From Curvularia sp. ZM96 (taxonomy: Eukaryota; Ascomycota; Dothideomycetes; Pleosporales; Pleosporaceae): a stretch of DNA of 64,000 nt. The notes under the pieces are model-generated. The model ran no database searches, was not told the origin of the DNA, and saw only the letters and a list, made by a program, of their open reading frames with translations. Positions 55,419-64,000 of this stretch are shown here, piece after piece (position 1 is the stretch's first letter; each line of letters starts with the position of its first letter). The translations under genes were made by a program, and so were the position numbers. The DNA lies in contig JAJGBQ010000003.1 in assembly GCA_022457065.1 (NCBI GenBank), forward strand, positions 1,054,001-1,118,000. Direction: 5' to 3'.

Positions 55419-56900
55419 TATAGATGTAGAAGAGAAACAGTCTGGGCCGACACGTGTAGGCTGGAATGAGTGGGATTGTGGATTCTCACGGGCGGAGACG
55501 GTTTCAGGATACAGGGAGGGGACAAATTTTCTGATGATTCACCATGGGCGATATGGCGAGTACATACTCTGACGCCTGAAGATCCATCGGTCCTTTGCTG
55601 GGTGGGCGGCCGCTAGGGTCGTGTAACGCGAGTAGAAAGCAAAATTGTAGGACCCGCAACTTTCTAGTAATGCACAGTCAAAGGCCCCTCTCTCGAGCAC
55701 AAAACACTGAATTGTGAATTATGGGCAACGAAGTGCACGACGTGTTGCGGCCTGAACACGGACATTTTGTGAATGTGTGCTCGGAACCAGATAAAAGAAA
55801 TTAGAAAATAAAGGTCAGGCCGCCATCATGGGCAAAGGGAGGGCGGGGGTGCCGCAAAGCCATCCGAGTACCGCAGAGTATCCGATGCGAGTACCGCAAA
55901 GCAGCCGAGTACCGTATTGGGCAATGCGTGAGAGGATATTCGCAATATGGCTTCATTGTGTTGAGCCAGTGCGCGATACGGGAGGTGAAGCAGAGTTTGG
56001 GGGGGTGCATAGGGCCAATGGGAGGTGCCAGTGGGAATGCATTGCGCAACAACGTGGGCGGTTAGCGAGCACCTGGGAGTGCCATGTGCTGATTTGATGG
56101 GACGATAGGAGCTGCACAGAGGAGGTGGAAGAATGGCAGATGACATGACACAGCAATTGATCCGAGGGACGGGTGGGGGTCGCAGGCGTGCGGAGGCAGC
56201 GGGCGGTAGGCCGGATGGCGTGCTGGAATGCTGTGTGGACTGTGATGGCCCTCATGAATCATTCCCCACACAGGCAGGCAACGGTGCAGCTAGGGCCGTC
56301 GTCGTCGTCAACCCGCAACGGTCTAGAACTGGGCGTGGGTTGGCGCTGAATTACTTATTGCCCGCACTCTCCCCCCTCTGGCCGGGCGTCAGCGTTATCG
56401 AAGTTGTTATCAGCCAGCGTCGCACTGCCGCTGAAAGCCGCTCGTCTTCTGGAAACACTCGGCTCTGTTATTGTCGACCAGCCCCCGCCCACGCAGCGTT
56501 CCACCTCCCGTTCCCGCCGCCCTGCCGCAGATCGTGGCTAGACTTGGGCATCGCCCATCGACGTCGCCCTCGCCTTGGCTGCTTCGTGTAAGTACATACA
56601 TCCTAGCTCGTGTCGCGACCGCCGCCCGATGGCAAAGATGACGGCGGCTCTGCGCGCCCAGCCGTATTGCCGGCCGTCTCATATCGCGTTCCTGGCTAAG
56701 ATGATGGCGCAGTGCATCGCAGCGATAAGGGCTTCTAAACAAAGCCACGCACGAACCTTCCGTCATATCAGCCAGCTGCCAACCCGGCGGCCTGTGTCAC
56801 CGCTTCTTCGCTACGTCGCTCCAGCCTGAAAAATACCGCCAACCGTGCGCCATTATCCCTCCAGCCCTTCTAGCCCTTTTAAACTTCGCCGGCATCCACC
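55419..56900. other. Intergenic, no gene recognised
   Basis: About 1.5 kb between EFM3 and the ECL1-type gene. At 55855-55920 the string GAGTACCGCAAAGC or a close variant occurs three times at about 25-30 base spacing. Overlapping frames on both strands lack domains. The 200 bases before 56901 are pyrimidine-rich and probably hold the promoter and leader of the next gene. Confidence 0.4.
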
Positions 56901-57924
56901 ATGGCCACCCATCACGTCCGTCATCTGTCCCATCCGTCCAAAAAGTCGCAGTCTGCGCACGCACGGCCCGCCAGGCCTCTGTCCAAGCGCCTGCATTCCC
57001 AGGGGAAGGCCGCCCCCAAACCACCCTCTTCTAAAGAGGCCGACCTCTGCGCCGCCGACAAGCATCACGACGTCGACGACGACGAAGACTCAATGGCCGT
57101 CAGTTTCCTGAACTACTGGTATGTTATCCAACTTGTCTTTTTTATCCTTCACCCATACTAACCCCTGCCAGCACAGTTTGCGAGAAGCAGATTGTCGTGC
57201 CCAGCAACACGGTCCTCTACTGCTCAGAAAGGTGTGTACTCTCCATCCCCATCCGCACAGACCACCCACTGACATGCATCCCAGCTGCAAGAAGAAGGAC
57301 GCCGAGAAGAGCATCCACTACTACTACGATCATTACTCACCACCCACCACTCCTTTTGCCAACCTCTCCTTTGACGACTTCACCTTCCGCGACATTGTGC
57401 CCCAGCGTTCCCCTACTCAGCCAGACTCAAAGCGCTCATCATGTGCCTTCTCCGATGTGTCCTCGGATGAGACCTCGGACTACCACTCCGACGCATCAAA
57501 GTATTTGCGCAAGTTCTACTCAACGCCCACCTCGTCGGATGCCGTACGCCAACACCGGCCCCGCTACAGCCGTGCATCGACGTCGCAGTACAGCTCTAGT
57601 GCTGCACCGTCGCTGTCACATACCCCGGCTTCGTCAGTAAGCTACTCGCTGCCATACACGCCCGCCACTACTCGCCCTCTCCCTCCCAGGACAAAGTCAT
57701 CTCGCCACGGATCCTATGGCGGAAAGTCAATTGACCTGGTCACGCCCGTGACGGCGCCTTCAAGTCCCAAGTCGTACTCGCACAAGTCCCCCGCCGTGTC
57801 GAGGACCTCAATCAGCACAATCGAGGGCGAGATTGTCTACGCAAAGTCGCCAGTTCCCGAACCCTCGGTTGCCAGCAGTAGTCTTGGTAAACTCCTCGCC
57901 TCGTCACCTCAACACCAAGCCTAG
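56901..57924 (+). CDS. ECL1-type zinc-binding protein (life-span regulatory factor)
   Basis: Exons 56901-57118, 57172-57231 and 57285-57924 join into 305 residues. The junctions assemble the family's Cys motif: NYCTVCEKQIVVPSNTVLYC then SESCKKKDAEKS, a C-x2-C ... C-x3-C zinc-binding pattern near residues 73-96 that no single frame contains. The long third exon is Ser/Thr/Pro/Tyr-rich. In fission yeast Ecl1 family proteins extend chronological life span and respond to nutrient and metal starvation; the mechanism in filamentous fungi is open. The small middle exon (60 nt) carries half of the motif. Confidence 0.75.
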
Positions 57925-59997
57925 GAGTAGGCAACCACCATTTTCTTCAATTCTTCTTCCATGTGCTTCTCATATGGGACTTTGTCTATTTCGTAATACT
58001 ACATGGAACCGCAAGGTTTATCTGCTATGCAGGTCGTAGCTTGTTGGAGGTTCCCCAGGGCACACATGATCTCCTATCCCACACACACACACTCAAAAGT
58101 TTACCAGCAATATACCAACAATTGACTGTTTTTTGTTCTTGTTTTGTTCGTTATATAGATACCATGCCACCAATGTATGTAGAAAGGGAGGAACATTTGG
58201 GTCAATGACGCCAACGTGGGAGGATAAGCGTAGATGGAATGTAGATAGATGACGACGTCGTTCATGACGAATCGAACTCCGTGATATGCGTCACATTCTC
58301 TGATCTCAATGTCCTTTGTTGCTCTGGTGAATTGCTCTTCGAAATTGGTTTGCCACACGCCATGACGCTGCATGACGCTTGTTATCCAAGCATCGTTGCG
58401 AGGGAAAGAAAAATGAAGTTAGAAACACAGGCTCTAGTTTACCCTGTTTTTTTTAACCCCTCACGCACGAAAATCAAGCTTTTGACCTTGCGCCCTTGGC
58501 TAAATGCACGCATGCATTGCATGTTCCATTGCTCCAACGTAGGTTCTATCTCGTTGTTAGACAAAATGTCCTCAAAAACAGCGCAGTGTGTGGGGTTACA
58601 CTATCGTCCTCTCTTGCATATAGTACTCTTTGCCTAAAAAGGGAAGTGAAGATATATCCCGCACGCGAACCAAATCCTCTGCGGTATTTTTTCCTCACTC
58701 TCTCTTCTTCACGTCTATCCCGTTTATGTCATTTAGTAGATTAAACCACGCGTTTGCTTAGCTCGTCATAGAGACGAAAAAAATCCCTCTCTTGCTACCT
58801 CTCTCCTCTCTCTTGTCTCCCTCATCTCTCCCTCTATGTGTGCAACTATTTTTTCCCCTACGGATCCCCTCTCATGTCCGTTGACTTAGATTCCCTCATA
58901 TCCTACCTTTCTCACCCTTTTCTTATTTTCCCTTCTTAAGCCATGATTGCAGCATCCTTTTCTGTGCCACGTCACACAGCATGTTATTTACCCAGGCAAA
59001 TCCAAGAATAAGGATGGGAGAGGGTTTTTCTTGCTGCTGTGGTACGTACAAAAGTCCGGGTCACACAATGCTAGTTGGAAAAGAAATTTGTTGGGAAAGG
59101 CTTGGTGGTGCTTGTGTTGAGCTTCGACAGTGTTTCCAAGGAAAGCTTGTTTTTGGAGTGACTTGTTTCTTGGTTAAATTATTTCTTTTCCCTTCCCGTT
59201 TATTTTGCTTTTGATGGTTTCTTGGTTAGGTTGGGGGTTTCCGACTTTGAAGGGATGAGTTGTCGTTAGTGTGAGGGAGGTGAGAGGATTAGTCAGACAT
59301 GCAGAGACACAGCTTTGGTGCTGTTTCTACCGGTCAGCCCACTGCGGCTTTTGTTGCTTTTCTTGTCTAAGGTGAGAGGTAGATGCTGAGATGGATGGCG
59401 GATAAGCCGGAGGAGCAAGACAGGTCGTGTGACTGGTTACCCTGTTGGTCGTCTCTTGTGGCTGGATGTGTAAGGAGTGCTTGGAAGGGGAGGTTGTATA
59501 GTCAAGGATATGAGAGTGTTCCGGGATAGAGGGTTGGATTTACCCAGTACGTGGGTAAGTTTGCAGTAGTTCTCACGTGATGTGGACTTTGGACGAAGGT
59601 CTGTGTTGCACAAGACTGACGCTAACTCGAATACTTGGCTGAGCTAACAAAATGCTTGATTCCAACTGTTTATTCCAAATCTGTTTATGCATGATGTAAG
59701 TATGATTGTTTCTGAACGAAACCGACATGGCTGTGCTATGGTTTGAGTGTTCGCGTCGAGGTACATGTTTAAGACTGTTACTCAAGATCACCAAGCCAAT
59801 ATCATAAACAAGCCAACCACATCACAAATCCATCCAGTCCACGTCTCAGCGTATTATCATTTGCATTACTTTACTAAGGAGTGTGTATCTAAACGCCAGT
59901 GTATGCAAGGGCTATGCCAATACTAAAACCCAGAGTCTAAACATTATCGCATGCTTGTCATTGTCCAATCATCCATCTTTCTCTTTTTGCTCATAAT
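57925..59997. other. Gene-poor 2-kb region
   Basis: Between the ECL1-type gene and the 3' end of the cerato-platanin gene. There is a (CA)n run at 58080-58094 and a pyrimidine-rich tract (CTCTCTCCTC) at 58780-58840. No frame with codon bias, domain or splice support. Confidence 0.4.
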
Positions 59998-60519
59998 TTA
60001 GAGACCGCACCTGCTGCGGTCAACCTGGGCGTACTGGGCATCAATGCGACCAAGGGCAGCAGCCTGGCCGTTGGTAAGCTGGTTCATGGCAGCCTGGGCA
60101 ATGTTGAAGCCAGCGCCGGTGTGGTCCATAGCAAGGACGTAGATGGTGTTGCCGTTGTAGGTGAGGCTGAAGCATTGACCACACTATCGGATACAGTTAG
60201 TCGTGGAAGCTGGAGAAGACGAGCGGAGAATTCCATACCTGAGGGCTGTTCCAGCCGGCGATGCCCTGGTAACCACCAATGCGGGGGAAGCTGGGGAGGT
60301 TGCCCTGGGTAGGGAAGCGGGCGGCAAGACCGTTGGATCCGTCAGAGCAGCTGACGACGTTCATGCTGCGGCTGCCGTCATCGTAACCGGTGTCGTAGCT
60401 GACTACATGGAATCAGTATGGAAGTTTGTATCGTGCTTGTGAGAGTACTGACCAGTGATGGCAGAAGCCAGGCTGGAGAAGCCGAGGACGGCAGCAGAGA
60501 CGGCAGAGGTGAACTTCAT
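59998..60519 (-). CDS. Cerato-platanin family secreted protein (snodprot1-like)
   Basis: Exons 60519-60453, 60402-60239 and 60183-59998 join in frame into 138 residues. The signal peptide MKFTSAVSAAVLGFSSLASA is followed by the mature start VSYDTGYDDGSRSMNVVSCS. Four Cys in the family spacing are present: in VVSC, CGQC (two) and the C-terminal SRCGL. GIAGWNSPQCGQCFSLTY is the central family motif. Cerato-platanins are small double-psi barrel proteins secreted to the cell wall and medium. Plant pathogens release them and plants perceive them as elicitors; several also bind chitin oligomers. Introns are 50 and 55 nt. Length and order equal snodprot1 of Parastagonospora-type fungi. The gene appears intact. 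Confidence 0.92.
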
Positions 60520-62431
60520 GGTGATGGTTGGAGTTGGTTGGATTAAGAGGAGAAATTAAGATGTAGATGGAGAGTTGGTATTAGTTGTATGTTGGTGATG
60601 GTGAAGCGAGTGCTGGTGATGATGGTCTTCTGCCCGCGACCGCAATCGCCTTTATACCATCTGCCATGATGATGCCTCCACCCTGCGAAGCGCAGCATTC
60701 CGCCAGTTTCTCTGTTGCATGACTAGTGCAGGCTGGTTACATTGCCAGTCTGACCAGGGCAGTGCTGTGCAGAATGCGAACAGCGGTACTCGATCTAGCC
60801 AGTGAGCCCACCGTGCTAACTGCAACGGTGAGAGCATCTGACCGGGAGGTGGCGACAGCGAGAGCGAAATAGATGAATGAGCTCATAGCGTAGAAGGACA
60901 CGAGAGGCGCTGCGGAGAACGGGGATATTTTTGGACGAGATGCAGCGGGAAGGGCTTGCGCTAGCTGGGACAGGAAAGGCAAGCGAGTCGGTGAGGGCCG
61001 AGGTTATTGGACACTTGCATGCTGGCTTACTGCATCAGGCAACCAAGGGCACCGATCAATAAAACGAAGCTGCACCCCACCGGCGCTCGTGGCACTTTCA
61101 AGACATTCTCCTCCGCACGGCATGAACGGCCAATGTCCACGATCCATCGGAAAAGGGGACCCTGGGAAGTGGACGGGGCGCGGGAAGCGACGGCGAGGCT
61201 GGATACAGACAGACAGACAGACAAACAGACAAACACAGACACAGTCACCGATACTAGCGTCCATGGCAGCGAGACTAAACAGCACTTCTGCTAGCAACGT
61301 TGTATCGTGTTGTGTCGTGATGGTGCGCTGTCAAGCGTGACATTACTCGGGTGGTCGGGTGGTCGAGCAGTCCTGGCCCTGCAAACCTTACAGCGACAAC
61401 CATGGAATGTAGATGTTGTACAGGGGACATTTGTCCTCACCGCTAGGGCTAGTCCCATGGGTCCCACGCATGCCCTATCTGCCCGCGTTGTTTTCAGAAA
61501 TATGTAGAAGCTTCGCTCTTCGTGATGGTGGAGTCTCGTATACGACCTCGTAAAGCCCCGGTGCTGCCATTTTCGTGTACAAGCACGCGTGACTTGCAAC
61601 CTCGTGCTGCTACCAAAGAGTTACATAACTACCAAGTACAACGAAGACAACCGTCACGTGCAGGCTCATCATACGACATATGTCCGGCAGTCGTGGCAGT
61701 GCGGATGGAGAGAGGCTGTCGCATGTTCCGCAGAGCGAGCAAACTGCTTATGAGGCCGCGGCTGTTACTCGATGCAACACGGCTCTCCAGCTATATTCGT
61801 CCATGTCAACACATGCCCCGGGACGACGGCGCCGTTTTACACCCGTCCTGACACCCGTCGACCAATGTCACGTTGATGGCAGCGGGCTTGCGCAGCCCAG
61901 GGCCCGTGCGCACGTCTCCCAAACATCTTCTGTTCCATGTCGGTCCACGGCGAGGTTTCATCCCTTTGCCAGAAACAGGACGACCCCGACAAGAAGCGCC
62001 AACTCCTCTCGCTTTGTGGCTCTCAAACAGCCACAGCCACACCCTCAGGCAACAAAAAGCCTCGCCCAGGCGGCCAGTGGCTAAACCCAAGCGCCCACGC
62101 AGCCAGTAGCAGCGCCCTCTCTCCACCCCTATGTTTCCCCAGAATCATGTTTGGACTGGCCTGGCGCTAACAAAGGATGCCTTTGCGACGCCTGGGGTTT
62201 CGAAGGCGTTATGCCCTTGACTGCGAGCGCCGACCTTCCCGCTCTGTGGGCGGCAACCGCTTCCATCTATATGCTATATAATGTGCTCAATTGTGCTCAT
62301 CTTGTCTCGGCAGGCAGGTCCACGTTCTTCACTTCTCAGTACCAATTATACCACCAAAACATCCTTTCTCTTCCCACGCATTATCCTAATTACCAAATCG
62401 AGCTAGTCTCTTTTCACACAATCCAATCATA
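60520..62431. other. Divergent 1.9-kb intergenic region of two secreted-protein genes
   Basis: It separates the divergent cerato-platanin and cupredoxin genes. A GACA microsatellite lies at 61207-61245. Probable TATA-like sequence (CTATATAATG) occurs at 62274-62283 about 150 bases before the cupredoxin start, and a TTTATACC box at 60650 about 130 bases before the cerato-platanin start. No gene recognised. Confidence 0.45.
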
Positions 62432-63131
62432 ATGCATTTCTCCACCATCTTCGCTGCTACCGCCGCCATGGCTGGCTCCGCTCTCGCCGCCGAGCACACC
62501 GTCGCCGTCGGCACCAAGGCGGGCGAACTCATCTTCAAGCCCGACAACATCGAGGCCGCCGAGGGTGACATGATCCACTTCAAGTTCTGGCCCAAGAACC
62601 ACTCCGTCGCCCAGTCCACCTTTGCTAAGCCCTGCGAGCCTATGCAGGGTGGCTTCTGGTCTGGCTTCGTCCCAACTTCCGACGCCGAGAAGGTTGCCAG
62701 CACCTCCTTCACATACGAGGTCAAGAACGCTTCGGCTCCCATCTGGTTCTACTGCACCCAGGGCAAGCACTGCCAGGCCGGCATGGTCGGTGTCATCAAC
62801 GCTCCGTAAGTTAACACCCTTGCTGCATAAGCGTTTCCTTTTACTAACTTTTATTTTTAGCAAATCTGGTGACAGGACACTGGACGCTTTCAAGACGGCT
62901 GCCAAGGCTGCCTCCAACAACGTCTCCCCCGCATCCACCGCCGGCACTGGTGGCGAGCTCGCCGAGAACAGCACATCTACAAGCCCCTCCGGCTCATCCG
63001 GCTCCGGCTCCAGTGCCTCTGGCAGCCCTACTGGCTCCAATGCACCCCAGTCAACTGGTGCTGCCTCTCACATGGCCGGCAGCGCCCTCTTCGCCGGTCT
63101 GGCTGGTGCCTTTACATTCTTCATGCTCTAA
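62432..63131 (+). CDS. Extracellular cupredoxin, probable GPI-anchored
   Basis: Exons 62432-62805 and 62861-63131 join (55-nt intron, branch ACTAACTT) into 214 residues. The signal peptide is MHFSTIFAATAAMAGSALAA. The cupredoxin domain (about 22-125) has a His ligand in FWPKNHSVAQSTF and the C-terminal copper loop FYCTQGKHCQAGMVGVI with Cys, His and Met in ligand positions. A Ser/Gly/Thr-rich linker (TSPSGSSGSGSSASGSPTGS) and a hydrophobic C-terminus (ALFAGLAGAFTFFML) indicate GPI attachment. Such serine-rich fungal cupredoxins are abundant surface proteins; copper binding is likely from the ligands, the physiological role unknown. Confidence 0.88.
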
Positions 63132-63918
63132 GCGATCCATACAAGAATGTAAAGCAGATATTGATACCCTGGTAAACAGCATGTGTTTTGTGGCAGGCAG
63201 CGGGTGGCATCGTGACAATCAAAAGGCAATTGCATAGCGGAGCGAAGTAGTTGAGAACGGGCACGGGATACATTTTTGGTGATAATTTGTAAGAGTTTTG
63301 AAGAACAAATGAATACTCCATTTATACATATATCTAAGTCTTGCGCTGTGACTGTCATCAGACCACCAACATGTAAGCTGCTAGGCCCGGTGGTCTTCTA
63401 GTTTGTCTTAACGATTGACCTGAATACTACGAGCTTGTTAGCGATAGCCAAGACGAAACTCAGAGAGATATGAGAATAAGTAAAGCAAATCAGACATCCA
63501 AGGAAGGTATTCGCGCTCATTGACCATCTGTTGTAGGTTCAAGCGATGGCTAGCGTGGAAACTGCGAATGTGGAATGTTTTTCATCATAGTGCAGGGGGA
63601 AGGGCAACAAGCAAAGAGTCAAACTTACCGGAGTGATTACAGAGCAAGGCGATGCTAGGTTAGTGAGCGCGCTGTCTAGAAGAATGGCGATGTGCAAGCG
63701 GTTGAAGAACGCGACGAAGAGAGCTTCTTGTACAGAAGCTGCAGGACGCTAAAAACTTTAAAGCGGGTCCGGTGAAACGTACCGCCGGACCCACCTCCCA
63801 TCACATCATGCATGGAAAGAAAGTACTAGATGAATCTCTGTTCAAGCAATTGCTTTGCTACTTCGTAATATGTTTACAATATCGTTATCATATGCTGTGT
63901 GAAACTAACCACCGAAAC
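63132..63918. other. Convergent 3' region
   Basis: About 790 bases between the cupredoxin stop and the stop of the partial gene at the window edge. No coding sequence recognised. Confidence 0.4.
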
Positions 63919-64000
63919 CTACAGCTCAATCACAACCTTCTTGAAACTAACTCCCTTCCTCTGCTCCTCGTAGCCCTTCTGAACAGCATCCAGACCCTTC
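63919..64000 (-). CDS. C-terminus of a probable medium-chain dehydrogenase/reductase (partial)
   Basis: The last 82 bases of the window, minus strand, read KGLDAVQKGYEEQRKGVSFK and end KVVIEL before a TAG at 63921-63919. This resembles the final helix and strand of zinc-type or quinone-reductase alcohol dehydrogenases (a 'DAxQKGYE...KVVI' ending). Only 27 residues are visible and the gene continues beyond the window, so the call is tentative. Confidence 0.5.
   Translation of the reverse strand, partial: KGLDAVQKGYEEQRKGVSFKKVVIEL

Noticed and set aside
62414..63040. 208-codon minus-strand frame
   Set aside because: It is antisense to the cupredoxin gene and crosses its intron; explained by codon bias.

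Overview
The window looks like nuclear DNA of a filamentous ascomycete, most likely a dothideomycete of the order Pleosporales. The evidence is compact genes with 50-65 nt GT...AG introns, CTAAC/TACTAAC branch sites, typical fungal housekeeping proteins, a snodprot-type cerato-platanin, and a transposon relic whose stop codons fit repeat-induced point mutation (RIP). The order-level placement is an inference from gene content. All exon structures below were built by hand from splice sites and checked for reading-frame continuity.

Layout. 0.7-5.1 kb holds a Sec7-PH Arf exchange factor of the SYT1/EFA6 type on the minus strand. 5.5-19.3 kb is a gene-poor accessory block. It contains a decayed Tc1/mariner element with a nested MITE-like inverted repeat, a C2H2 zinc-finger scrap, a DED1-type RNA helicase scrap with its intron, several CCHC zinc-knuckle gene scraps with an intron, and four different families of 60-230 bp repeats. 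At its right edge, 19.5-21.2 kb, sits an unrecognised two-exon gene with an Ala/Pro-rich N-terminus. 

21.3-41 kb is ordinary gene-dense chromosome: ECM14-type inactive metallocarboxypeptidase, an RMD1-like DUF155 protein, PI 4-kinase PIK1, a Gly-rich small protein, splicing factor CWC15 and exosome subunit RRP45 (head to head), a DUF4336 protein, a membrane protein, a family X DNA polymerase (POL4), a small secreted acidic protein, and autophagy E2 ATG3. 41-44.6 kb is gene-poor. 44.7-64 kb holds a JSN1-like RRM-Pumilio protein, the SWR1-complex subunit VPS72/SWC2, ribosomal protein S24, the EFM3-type protein lysine methyltransferase, an ECL1-type zinc-binding protein, a cerato-platanin, a GPI-anchored cupredoxin, and the C-terminus of a probable dehydrogenase that runs off the end.

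The genes do not form a pathway cluster. Most are housekeeping functions (membrane traffic and phosphoinositides, RNA processing and decay, chromatin, translation, autophagy, DNA repair). Three or four encode secreted or surface proteins (cerato-platanin, cupredoxin, small acidic protein, ECM14). The least explained material is the 5.5-21.2 kb block and the orphan gene beside it.
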